From: Clostridia bacterium | GTDB lineage: Bacteria; Bacillota; Clostridia; Oscillospirales; CAG-272 | NCBI GenBank assembly: GCA_017451975.1 | Contig: JAFTNI010000011.1 | Span: 1-7,578, forward strand | DNA: 7,578 nucleotides | Direction of reading: 5' to 3' | Shown here: positions 1 through 6,208 of the stretch, piece by piece | Layout: every line of letters begins with the position of its first letter | How positions within the stretch are numbered: position 1 is the first letter of the stretch | Notes under the pieces: model-generated | Seen by the model: the letters and a program-made list of their open reading frames with translations, nothing else | Databases searched by the model: none | What the model was told of the DNA's origin: nothing | Made by a program: the position numbers and the translations under genes

Positions 1-369
1 GCACAAAGGTTTGAAGAAACCTTCTACCAAAAGAAAAACCCGTCAGAGGTCAACGGAGCGACCGTAGAGCCGAAGAAAGAGCCGCAAGGCATAACCGAAG
101 AAGCAATGCGCGAAACCTTCAAGTATTGCAAGCGATTCGAGGTAAATACGGGCGGTATTTCGCGCGGTTGGCGCAAAACGCCCTACCCCGCTTTCCATTT
201 GATGGAATTACTTCAAAAGCTCGGCGGCGAGATCGTTATAAACAGCGATTCCCACCACCCCGATAACCTCGATTTCTTCTTCAACGAATCTGCGGAAATC
301 ATAAAAAAAGCGGGCTTCACCTCATATTCCGTGCTCACGCCGAACGGATTTGAAAAAATAAAGCTTTAA
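1..369 (+). CDS. hisK: Histidinol-phosphatase, PHP family (3' part only)
   Basis: This is the C-terminal 122 codons of a PHP-domain phosphatase, open from base 1 and ending in TAA at 367-369. The family hydrolyses L-histidinol phosphate to histidinol in histidine biosynthesis, using a metal cluster in a cytoplasmic PHP barrel. Visible signatures are FEVNTGG (fragment residues 46-52), where the Glu sits in a strand typical of PHP metal sites, and INSDSHHPDNL (80-90), whose Asp and His match the late PHP metal ligands. The segment between them (RGWRKTPYPAFHLMELLQKLGG, given here only by its ends R55 to G76) resembles the HisK/HisJ branch rather than polymerase PHP domains. The in-frame ATG at 106 is internal, because coding continues unbroken upstream to the window edge. 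A terminator follows about 90 nt later. The family is confident; the exact substrate is inferred, since the first half is missing. Confidence 0.82.
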   Translation, partial: AQRFEETFYQKKNPSEVNGATVEPKKEPQGITEEAMRETFKYCKRFEVNTGGISRGWRKTPYPAFHLMELLQKLGGEIVINSDSHHPDNLDFFFNESAEIIKKAGFTSYSVLTPNGFEKIKL

Positions 370-455
370 CTCAAAAATATACTTAATCTGCACATTTACC
401 GCCGCGACCTCCTTCGCTCGAGGAAAGGACCTCGGAATGAATTGGTCAGTAATAG

Positions 456-485
456 AAAAACGCTCCTTAAACGGGGCGTTTTTTT
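456..485 (+). terminator. Rho-independent terminator after the hisK-like gene
   Basis: The arms 456-466 and 473-483 form an 11-bp stem with one G-U pair and a 6-nt loop (TTAAAC). The GC core is CGCTCC/GGGGCG, and the A-tract of the left arm pairs with the T-tract of the right arm, which runs on to base 485. It would end transcription from the histidinol-phosphatase gene and insulate the tspO-like gene. Being A-flanked on the left, it might also work on the other strand, but no gene there needs it. Confidence 0.8.
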
Positions 486-495
486 GCATAATACG

Positions 496-525
496 TTCAT
501 ATTCTCACCATACTATGAATAATAA
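496..525 (+). promoter_or_regulatory. Possible promoter of the tspO-like gene
   Basis: TTCATA (496-501) and TAATAA (520-525) are separated by 18 nt and lie about 30 nt before the start codon. The boxes are imperfect and the region is AT-rich, so other registers such as TAATAT at 523-528 are possible. A promoter is expected here because a terminator sits just upstream. The ribosome binding site GAGGTGA (544-550) follows, about 5 nt from the ATG. Confidence 0.3.
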
Positions 526-554
526 TATCACAGTATTTATTTTGAGGTGAATAT

Positions 555-1025
555 ATGAAAATCAAATGGAAAACCTTGATCATCTGCATAGCAATACCGC
601 TTCTTGTAGGCGGGGCCTCGGCTTTTATAACAATGGGCGCTATGGAAGATTTTTCTGCTTTGAAGCAGCCGCCGCTTTCGCCGCCCGGCTGGCTTTTCCC
701 TGTCGTGTGGTCAATTCTCTATACTCTGATGGGCATAGCCTCTTACCTTGCAGTAACATCGGGCGGAGCGCAGAAGCATATAAACACATCCGTAATGGTT
801 TACGCACTTCAGCTTATTTTCAATTTCTTTTGGTCACTTTTCTTTTTCAACCTTAAACTTTTCTATTTTTCTTTTGCGTGGCTTATAGTGCTTTGGCTTC
901 TTATAATAGCAACGCTCGTGCTGTTTTCGCGCCTTTCAAGGGCAGCGGGCTATCTTATAATCCCATATCTGCTTTGGGTAAGCTTTGCGGCTTATCTCAA
1001 CTTGGGCGTGGCAATATTGAACTGA
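555..1025 (+). CDS. tspO: TspO/MBR family membrane protein
   Basis: This 156-aa protein has the length and five-helix layout of the TspO/MBR (tryptophan-rich sensory protein, translocator protein) family, which binds porphyrins and other small hydrophobic ligands in the membrane; its physiological role in bacteria is still debated. Helix 1 spans about residues 7-28. The conserved loop and helix 2 start with PPLSPPGWLFPVVWSILY (39-56), the family hallmark. Helix 3 contains FNFFWSLFFF (89-98), helix 4 covers about 104-125, and helix 5 carries IPYLLWVSFAAYLNLGVAIL (136-155), matching the family C-terminus. The ATG at 555 is supported by GAGGTGA at 544-550. The gene stands alone between two terminators, so nothing nearby hints at its ligand. 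An out-of-frame reading inside it (566-856) is a shadow. The family call is very firm; ligand and role are not shown by the sequence. Confidence 0.95.
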   Translation: MKIKWKTLIICIAIPLLVGGASAFITMGAMEDFSALKQPPLSPPGWLFPVVWSILYTLMGIASYLAVTSGGAQKHINTSVMVYALQLIFNFFWSLFFFNLKLFYFSFAWLIVLWLLIIATLVLFSRLSRAAGYLIIPYLLWVSFAAYLNLGVAILN

Positions 1026-1031
1026 ATATAT

Positions 1032-1067
1032 AAAACTCCCGATAGTGTAAGACCATCGGGAGTTTTT
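1032..1067. terminator. Bidirectional hairpin terminator between convergent genes
   Basis: A perfect 12-bp stem, 1032-1043 with 1055-1066 (core CTCCCGAT/ATCGGGAG), encloses an 11-nt loop and runs into TTTTT on the + strand. The left arm begins AAAA, so the transcript from the - strand also leaves the stem through UUUUAUAUAU. It starts 7 nt after the tspO stop and lies 36 nt beyond the stop of the converging zinc-ribbon gene, so it probably serves both. Confidence 0.9.
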
Positions 1068-1102
1068 ATTGTGTGATAAATTGGAATTTATAGATGTATC
1101 TT

Positions 1103-1306
1103 TTATTTTCCGTTTAATTTCTCTACATTCTCCAAGTAAATGGATACTTCTCCGCAGTTAGGGCAGATAGCTACTTTAGGTTGTTCCATTCTTCCGCCCC
1201 ACCATTTGTTTTCATCATCGGTCAACACCAAGCCATAGGCTGCGCCTTTAACTTTGATACCACAATTCTCAATCATTGCGATATTGCATCTAACACATTT
1301 ACGCAT
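1103..1306 (-). CDS. Small zinc-ribbon protein, function unknown
   Basis: The preferred reading is a 67-aa protein starting MRKCVRCNIAM. Two Cys pairs, CVRC (residues 4-7) and CPNC near residues 48-51, are spaced as in a zinc ribbon and could hold one zinc ion. Between them lies a hydrophilic segment with DDENKWWGGR, and the tail is short and polar. Similar small double-CxxC proteins are common and uncharacterised in Firmicutes; roles in nucleic-acid or protein binding are only guesses. The ATG at 1306-1304 is chosen over a TTG at 1318-1316, because the GGAGGT (1316-1311) would lie inside the coding region of the TTG form but correctly places the ATG 4 nt downstream. It follows the propeller gene by 40 nt with no terminator between them, so it may be the third gene of that operon or have its own promoter in the gap. 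Confidence 0.72.
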   Translation of the reverse strand: MRKCVRCNIAMIENCGIKVKGAAYGLVLTDDENKWWGGRMEQPKVAICPNCGEVSIYLENVEKLNGK

Positions 1307-1310
1307 AATA

Positions 1311-1316
1311 ACCTCC
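1311..1316 (-). promoter_or_regulatory. Ribosome binding site that fixes the zinc-ribbon gene start
   Basis: GGAGGT on the - strand is complementary to the 16S rRNA 3' end and sits 4 nt before ATG 1306-1304. It argues that the in-frame upstream TTG at 1318 is not the start. Confidence 0.75.
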
Positions 1317-1346
1317 AATTTTTCATTTATGATCCGCTTTGCTGAT

Positions 1347-2795
1347 TTATATCACAAATGAATAAATCTCCGCATCCTTCATTTTGAACTTCAGCCTTAC
1401 CGTTTCACCTGCCAAAGCCGCAAGCGGCTTTGCAAATTCCACGGGCCTTTCCACGCTGTTTCCGAAAACGGTGTAGCTTTCGTAGCCCTCAAGCTCCTCT
1501 CCGTTCACATCGCAGATATAGATCTTTATGCCGCCTACTGCAGAGGTAGAAAAGTTCAGACTCATCTCTTCCCCGCTTAACGCAAGCGGTTTTGTAAGCA
1601 CTTCCGCGTCGCTGTATGGCGCTTGCCAGGAGAAAAAACCATCGAGCCGAACGGTATACCTGCGGAAATTCACGTTTTTAATGCGGTAATTTTCGCCCAT
1701 ATAGAAGGAAATTTCCTTCGGCGCGCCCTCTTCCTCCGCTTCCGTTTCGCAAAGACCGTACACAGTGTAACAGTTACCGTACCACCAATTATTGCGGTTT
1801 TCCATGCCCGGTGTCATAAAAGCTTCGTCGCGGCGGTCGAATTCAAGCCCGTCTTGCGATGTCATAATAACACAATCGGTAAGCGCCGTGCCCTCGCGCC
1901 CGAAATGCTCCGTTATTTTCCCGCGCCTGTCGGCAAGCGGCATAAAGCGGAAGCTTTCGGCATCATCGCATCTGTCGATATATCGCACGGGGAAACCGAT
2001 AAACGTGCTTGCCGCGCGGCGGTATTTCGTTATCTGGTTCGTGTAAAGAGGGTAATCCTCCTGCCCCTGCGCAAAGGTTATGCGCCCGTGAACTTCCCAG
2101 TGAAGAAAATCCGCGCTCGTCGCCACGCGGATATCGCGTATATCATCTTTTTTCACACCGCGCCAGGAAAGCTTATCTTCGCCGTTTTTCCCATGAAACG
2201 CGCGGTAGTAAAGGAAATACTTGCCCGTTTCCGCATCCCAAAACGTCACATTGAAGGAATCGAATGTGCCCGCAACGTCGAGGTATCGCATTTCGCGGAA
2301 ATCTATACCGTTTTCGCTCGCGTAGTATATAAGCTTCGTGCCGCCGCGCTCGTGCCCGAGGTTTATTTCGGAAAGAGCCTTGAATTTCTCTTCCTTCGGG
2401 CAAGCGGGGTTTTCATCGTAAAAAACAGAAAAATTATCTATCTCTCCCTCTCGGTCGAAAATAATATTGTTGTTTTTCGTGCCATTGTACTCATATTTGC
2501 CTATATTCGGCTTTTTGAAGGTTATACCCCCATCGCGGCTTTCCGCCATGCAGATAACACCTTTTGCATACTGCAAAGATCCGTCTGCTTTTTGGCGCAT
2601 GGTGCAGGCTCTGTAGTACATTCTGTACGTTTCGCCGAACCCTACAATGCTCGCATATCCGTTATGCGGGCCTTCCCATTCGCTATCGCAGATAAGCGCG
2701 AGGTTCTTTTTTTCGGGTCGGTGCGCGCAAACGCGCGCACCTGAGTTATTTTCAATCAGATTCTCATCCCAGCAAAGGTATCTTCGGCTTTCCAT
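1347..2795 (-). CDS. Glycosidase-like protein, five-bladed beta-propeller type (GH32/GH43-like fold)
   Basis: This 482-aa protein has no signal peptide. Residues from about 40 to 375 show the recurrent pattern of beta-propeller glycosidases and related sugar-active proteins. Aromatic-rich strands recur: YRMYYRAC (57-64), KLIYYASENG (154-163), KYFLYYRAF (192-200) and ISFYMGENYR (362-371). They alternate with loops such as ESRDGGITF (85-93), FDSFNVTFWD (178-187), VATSADFLHWE (224-234) and TSQDGLEF (312-319). Residues about 380-482 look like a separate beta-sandwich (VRLDGFFSW, then TKPLALSGEE and LNFSTSA), a tail I associate with uncharacterised proteins of this type. I cannot assign catalytic residues or substrate; similarity to GH32/43/68-like propellers is by pattern, not alignment. 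Its ATG lies 3 nt after the stop of the GH106-like gene, and its GAGG (2807-2804) is embedded in that gene's end, so translation is probably coupled. That pairing suggests both proteins act on the same glycan. A long + strand reading over it (1623-2744) is a codon-aligned shadow. Confidence 0.68.
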   Translation of the reverse strand: MESRRYLCWDENLIENNSGARVCAHRPEKKNLALICDSEWEGPHNGYASIVGFGETYRMYYRACTMRQKADGSLQYAKGVICMAESRDGGITFKKPNIGKYEYNGTKNNNIIFDREGEIDNFSVFYDENPACPKEEKFKALSEINLGHERGGTKLIYYASENGIDFREMRYLDVAGTFDSFNVTFWDAETGKYFLYYRAFHGKNGEDKLSWRGVKKDDIRDIRVATSADFLHWEVHGRITFAQGQEDYPLYTNQITKYRRAASTFIGFPVRYIDRCDDAESFRFMPLADRRGKITEHFGREGTALTDCVIMTSQDGLEFDRRDEAFMTPGMENRNNWWYGNCYTVYGLCETEAEEEGAPKEISFYMGENYRIKNVNFRRYTVRLDGFFSWQAPYSDAEVLTKPLALSGEEMSLNFSTSAVGGIKIYICDVNGEELEGYESYTVFGNSVERPVEFAKPLAALAGETVRLKFKMKDAEIYSFVI

Positions 2796-2798
2796 ATT

Positions 2799-5700
2799 TT
2801 ATTCCTCGTCTAGCAATCTTGGCGCCGTGAGTATGCCGAAGCGAGTGAGCTGATATTCATCTGTCCAGAATCTTCCCTTCGTGCGCCAGGAATCAGGGCC
2901 CGTCCACTCAAGGTGCTCGTTCGTTTTATGGAGCTGACCAAAGGTGTTCATTCTGTTGCCGTAGAGCACGAGCTCTACCGTGTGCTCACCCTCTGCAAGC
3001 TCGCCGAACGAAAGCCTGTGCGGCGGGAAATCTATATATCCCTTTTCCTCGCCGTCTACGAATACCTTTATAACCGCGCCGCGGTATTTTGAAATTTCAA
3101 GCGTTTTTCTGCCGCCGCCGTTTATTTTGAAGCTGTATCTGATATTGCCGCCGTAGAAGCCTAGCTTCTGGCGTGTAACGTCTTCAAAATAAAGCTTTTC
3201 GGGCAAAGATGTCACCGTCGCGTAGTAGCCGTGAACCTCTACGCCGAAGTTACCGAGAACATAGCACGCCTCTACGGAATCTGCGTTGCTGTAGCGCAAA
3301 TTTATAAGAACCGTGTTTTCTCCCTTTTTGATTTTAGGCAAAGGAATGGTAACGATCGCATCGTCAACGTAGTGCCCGTCTATATTCATCGGCACGGCAT
3401 CGCCGTTGAACGTAACCGTAGAAAATTCGGGGTATTCCAGCGCAAGGTGCGCGCCTTCATATTCTATTTCGGAATCAAACGTAAACTTGAGCAAAACCTC
3501 GTTTTTAGGGTTCTTATCAAGCGGCATCTGCCAGGGTTGAGGTCTGCCGCGCCTTGTATATGGCTTGCCCGTAAGCTTTTCTTGAAGTGACTCGTCTATT
3601 TTAAGCACGTCAAGCGGCTCGCTTTCCTCGCCGCCGTTCCATGCGTACGTTGCCCTGTCGAGAAGAAGCACGTTGGGTTCTTCAAGCGCAAAGCTTGCCT
3701 TGTGCGCGGGGTACACCGCCTTCGTAAAGCGCGGCTCGCGGTAAACGTAGCCGCCCTCTTCGGCATCCTTTCCGGGGGTAAGCTCCAGAAGCAACGAATC
3801 GCTCACCGTGCAAACCCAAGAGAACACGGTTTTGCCGCCGCTGTATTTCACGGCAAGGCGTCGCTTTTCGCCCTTCATCGTGTCGTATTCACAAACGGCC
3901 CATTCGCCCGCAAGCGTTATTATGTTTCCTGTGATAGGCGCCGTATCGTAATCGAGCTTGTTCACGTGGCTTATGAAAATGTGTTTGAGCTCGCCATCGT
4001 CGCGCAAGCGGTAAATAACGTCCTCTGGCGCATAGCCGTCGGGCTTTCTTATATCTATAAATCTTTCGCTTTCAAGCGCTTCCAGCACAGCCACCTGCGA
4101 CCACGCAATTTTATTGCAGCATTCCGCAAGCTCTGCCGCCTCGCCCGATTTAACTGCATCAACGTACTTGGGAAGCTCGCCCATGAAGATGACCTTGCCG
4201 CCGTGCGCGCGGAATTTGGCGAGCGCTTCTAGCGTGCTGGAGCGTATAGTTTCCATATATGGCACTATAACCGCATCGTATTTCATTTCGCCAACAGCAA
4301 AGCCGCTTTCTGTTTCGCGGTATTGCATAGGCAGAAGCGATTCCGAAATAAAATCGAAATCCTGCAAGCCGAAAAGAAGCCAATTTGTAAGCTCCTCGAA
4401 GCGGTCGCCCATAGCAGAGCGCTTCGCGCCCGTCTGGTCGGCGGGGCCGAAGTTGAGCCAATACGATTCAATCGGGTGCACAACCGCCACGCGCACGCTC
4501 GGCTTGCCGCGCGTCATAACAGCGTTCACGCGCGCAAAATGGTCTTCTATATGCTTATATTCTTTGTACCATGGCGATTGATGTCCTATAGATGCCGGGT
4601 AATCTCGCTTCGCTTCGCCACCCATGGAAACCCAATAGAGGTGGGGCACACGGTGTGTTACGCCGAGCGCCGCTTGCCAGTCGCCTTGGAGCTTATGGCC
4701 GCGGAAATCAAAATCCCAATTTGTAACGCCGTAGAGCTCGCTCATAACGCCCTCTTTGCCAAATTGGTTTGCCGCGCTCTGCGCCTGCTTCGCCGTGTTA
4801 AGCTCGCGCCAGTCGCAAAGCATATCTATGCCGGGGAGCCTGAATCCGCGGTAATGGCGCATCGCTTCGCCGATGCACTGTGTCTGCCCGTAGAGATTGT
4901 CCTCGTGCAGCATATGCCCCGTGAATATAATTCCGTTTTCATCGCACCATTTGCCTATGTTGTCGGCAAAGGCGGAAGCGAAGCGCTCCGTTGTGTGGTC
5001 ATGGAAAAGGTAGCGTACGCGCGAAGGCTCGCCGTCTGCGCGCTCCCAAATAAGCTCGGGCATATGCGCCTCCAGGCTTATGCCGTATTTTGCCGCGAAA
5101 GTTTCACCGAGGTCGTCGGTATAAGGCAAGGTAGCGCCCTTTTTATCTGCCGCGCGTTCAAGCGGCTTTTTCGTGCGCATATTCGGCTCATCTGTAAAAA
5201 TTGTCGGCGCGGTTACACCAAAATCCTCGCCGCAGGCTTTTTTATAAGCCTCGTGAGTTATGTTTATAAATTTATCTATCGTCGCCTTGCGCATTGTGTC
5301 GCAATAAGCGCCGTATTCCATATATGCAAACCATTTTTCGTGCCCTTCTTCTGCTTCGTCGCCAAGATCTATCTGCTTATAGGAAAGAAGTCGATGCTCC
5401 GCATCAAATTCGATATCGTAGCAGGAAATAAGCTTATATTCGCTGTTGGGCGCTTTTGCCTTTGCCTTGTCGGAATCAAGCAAAAGTGTGCCGTCATCAT
5501 AAGGCGTATATGTGAAAAAAAGCATTTTCTGAAGGTGTTCGGGTGTGCCGAGCGTGGTAAATCCGCCCGCTGTGCCGGAGGGCCACCTGTCCTCGTCGTA
5601 AAGGTAAGCGTACATATCCTGCTCTTTGCCTTTTTCTATGCAAGCGCGGATAAGCTCCATAAACTCCTCGGAAAGGTATTTCGTAGCCATGCCCACGCGC

Positions 5701-5876
5701 GTGTGCATATAGTAGCCGCCGAAGCCCATCTCCTTCATAAACTCGATTTGCTTTTCAAGCGTTTCTTTCGAAAGCTCGCAGTTCCAAGCCCAGAAGGGCG
5801 CGGCGCGGTATTCTTTCGTGGGGCTTCGGAAAAGCTCCATATCGAGCTTCGCTGTTTCTTTTTTTGGGTAAAGCAT
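2799..5876 (-). CDS. GH106-like glycoside hydrolase (alpha-L-rhamnosidase family), cytoplasmic
   Basis: The 1025-aa product has the N-terminal signature of the GH106 family: EYRAAPFWAWNCELS (22-36), GFGGYYMHTRVGM (51-63) and YLYDEDRWPSGTAGG (91-105). GH106 members known to me remove alpha-L-rhamnose from plant or bacterial polysaccharides using acidic residues and calcium. A barrel-like catalytic region spans about 25-450 and includes FTDEP (Glu230), TGHMLHEDN (319-327) and MSELYGVTNWDFDFRGHK (378-395, with Glu380), whose acids are candidate active-site residues. About 455-600 resembles the amidotransferase-like domain seen in beta-galactosidase-type enzymes (VIVPYMETIR, then HGGKVIFMGELP). 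About 790-1015 is beta-sandwich, ending with WTGPDSWRTKGRFW (991-1004), a likely carbohydrate-binding jelly roll. No signal peptide or anchor is present, unlike exported GH106 enzymes, so action on imported oligosaccharide is inferred. The ATG at 5876 is supported by AGAGGT (5889-5884) 7 nt upstream. It is first in its operon. Rhamnose specificity is not proven; related sugars are possible. Confidence 0.82.
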   Translation of the reverse strand: MLYPKKETAKLDMELFRSPTKEYRAAPFWAWNCELSKETLEKQIEFMKEMGFGGYYMHTRVGMATKYLSEEFMELIRACIEKGKEQDMYAYLYDEDRWPSGTAGGFTTLGTPEHLQKMLFFTYTPYDDGTLLLDSDKAKAKAPNSEYKLISCYDIEFDAEHRLLSYKQIDLGDEAEEGHEKWFAYMEYGAYCDTMRKATIDKFINITHEAYKKACGEDFGVTAPTIFTDEPNMRTKKPLERAADKKGATLPYTDDLGETFAAKYGISLEAHMPELIWERADGEPSRVRYLFHDHTTERFASAFADNIGKWCDENGIIFTGHMLHEDNLYGQTQCIGEAMRHYRGFRLPGIDMLCDWRELNTAKQAQSAANQFGKEGVMSELYGVTNWDFDFRGHKLQGDWQAALGVTHRVPHLYWVSMGGEAKRDYPASIGHQSPWYKEYKHIEDHFARVNAVMTRGKPSVRVAVVHPIESYWLNFGPADQTGAKRSAMGDRFEELTNWLLFGLQDFDFISESLLPMQYRETESGFAVGEMKYDAVIVPYMETIRSSTLEALAKFRAHGGKVIFMGELPKYVDAVKSGEAAELAECCNKIAWSQVAVLEALESERFIDIRKPDGYAPEDVIYRLRDDGELKHIFISHVNKLDYDTAPITGNIITLAGEWAVCEYDTMKGEKRRLAVKYSGGKTVFSWVCTVSDSLLLELTPGKDAEEGGYVYREPRFTKAVYPAHKASFALEEPNVLLLDRATYAWNGGEESEPLDVLKIDESLQEKLTGKPYTRRGRPQPWQMPLDKNPKNEVLLKFTFDSEIEYEGAHLALEYPEFSTVTFNGDAVPMNIDGHYVDDAIVTIPLPKIKKGENTVLINLRYSNADSVEACYVLGNFGVEVHGYYATVTSLPEKLYFEDVTRQKLGFYGGNIRYSFKINGGGRKTLEISKYRGAVIKVFVDGEEKGYIDFPPHRLSFGELAEGEHTVELVLYGNRMNTFGQLHKTNEHLEWTGPDSWRTKGRFWTDEYQLTRFGILTAPRLLDEE

Positions 5877-5908
5877 AATAATTACCTCTGTATAAAATTT
5901 AGAATTAA

Positions 5909-5923
5909 GTGAGTGTTGCTCAC
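5909..5923. promoter_or_regulatory. Operator-like inverted repeat at the hydrolase operon start
   Basis: GTGAG (5909-5913) and CTCAC (5919-5923) form a perfect 5-bp inverted repeat around TGTTG. It begins about 7 nt after the -10 box, so it covers the predicted transcription start and first transcribed bases. A repressor bound here would block initiation. The half-site GTGAGC recalls the lac operator half-site, but the 5-nt centre is unlike it. In RNA the same bases could instead form a small 5'-end hairpin. Binding protein unknown. Confidence 0.5.
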
Positions 5924-5929
5924 AGTTTT

Positions 5930-5958
5930 ATTATATAAAATAAACAACCGCAAGTCAA
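5930..5958 (-). promoter_or_regulatory. Sigma-A promoter of the GH106-like operon
   Basis: On the - strand TTGACT (5958-5953) and TATAAT (5935-5930) are spaced by exactly 17 nt. Transcription should start near 5923, giving a leader of about 47 nt that holds the AGAGGT ribosome binding site. The boxes differ from consensus at one base only, so basal activity should be high and control probably comes from a repressor or catabolite effect. Confidence 0.85.
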
Positions 5959-5982
5959 TATCAAAAAGTAATTTTTGCGGGC

Positions 5983-6070
5983 AACAGCATTTGCTTCTTC
6001 TTTAACCAAAGCCCCACTCTGCTTTTCAGGTCATTTTTTACACGTCATATGTTACAAAAAAAATGCTGTT
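5983..6070. repeat. 10-bp inverted repeat in the divergent intergenic region
   Basis: AACAGCATTT (5983-5992) recurs as its exact complement AAATGCTGTT (6061-6070), 68 nt apart, inside the 332-nt gene-free stretch 5877-6208. The pair lies between the two divergent promoters, upstream of both -35 boxes. A regulator binding both arms with looping is possible, but so is chance. Apart from this and the promoter elements listed, the stretch contains AT-rich sequence, including an A/T-tract region at 6056-6110 that may act as an UP element. I see no small gene in it. Confidence 0.4.
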
Positions 6071-6124
6071 TTCTTGGTTTTTTTGTCTAAAAAGTAGTTT
6101 TTATTTGTGCGCTTTTCAATATTA

Positions 6125-6153
6125 TTGACATTTTTTCGCGAAACTGATATAAT
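6125..6153 (+). promoter_or_regulatory. Perfect-consensus sigma-A promoter of the lipoprotein gene
   Basis: TTGACA (6125-6130) and TATAAT (6148-6153) are both exact consensus with a 17-nt spacer, and TGA (6145-6147) before the -10 box adds an extended -10. Transcription should start near 6160, leaving a leader of about 49 nt. A/T tracts upstream (about 6078-6112) could strengthen RNA polymerase binding. Such a complete match points to strong or constitutive expression. Confidence 0.92.
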
Positions 6154-6161
6154 TTGTTATC

Positions 6162-6173
6162 GGTATAAATACC
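6162..6173. promoter_or_regulatory. Short palindrome at the lipoprotein transcription start
   Basis: GGTAT (6162-6166) and ATACC (6169-6173) flank only AA, so the loop is too small for an RNA hairpin, and the site would act as DNA. It falls on about +2 to +14, a usual place for a repressor site. With only 10 symmetric bases in AT-rich DNA, chance is a real alternative. Confidence 0.3.
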
Positions 6174-6196
6174 TTATAAAAATAAAATATAACTTC

Positions 6197-6202
6197 AGGA
6201 GG
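6197..6202 (+). promoter_or_regulatory. Strong ribosome binding site of the lipoprotein gene
   Basis: AGGAGG is a full match to the anti-Shine-Dalgarno sequence, 6 nt before the ATG at 6209. Together with the consensus promoter it fixes this start and suggests heavy translation. Confidence 0.9.
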
Positions 6203-6208
6203 CACACA

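Noticed and set aside
106..369. Short 87-aa gene starting at ATG 106
   Set aside because: The same frame is open and family-like back to base 1, so this ATG is internal to a truncated histidinol-phosphatase gene.
1307..1318. TTG start for a 71-aa zinc-ribbon protein
   Set aside because: The ribosome binding site GGAGGT would lie within the coding sequence; it fits the ATG at 1306 instead.
1623..2744. 373-aa open frame on the + strand
   Set aside because: It is a codon-aligned shadow of the propeller gene with low-complexity basic composition and no start signals.
4323..5912. 529-aa open frame on the + strand
   Set aside because: It is antisense and codon-aligned to the GH106-like gene, whose family motifs are unmistakable; the translation is rich in Arg, His, Ala and Val without any domain pattern.
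5926..5940. TTTTAT-TAT-ATAAAA inverted repeat over the -10 box
   Set aside because: It consists only of A and T and overlaps the promoter; such symmetry is expected in AT-rich promoter DNA.
6032..6065. T-run/A-run inverted repeat (CATTTTTT ... AAAAAATG) as a terminator
   Set aside because: The stem has no GC core, the interior pairs poorly, and no gene ends here; it is between divergent promoters.
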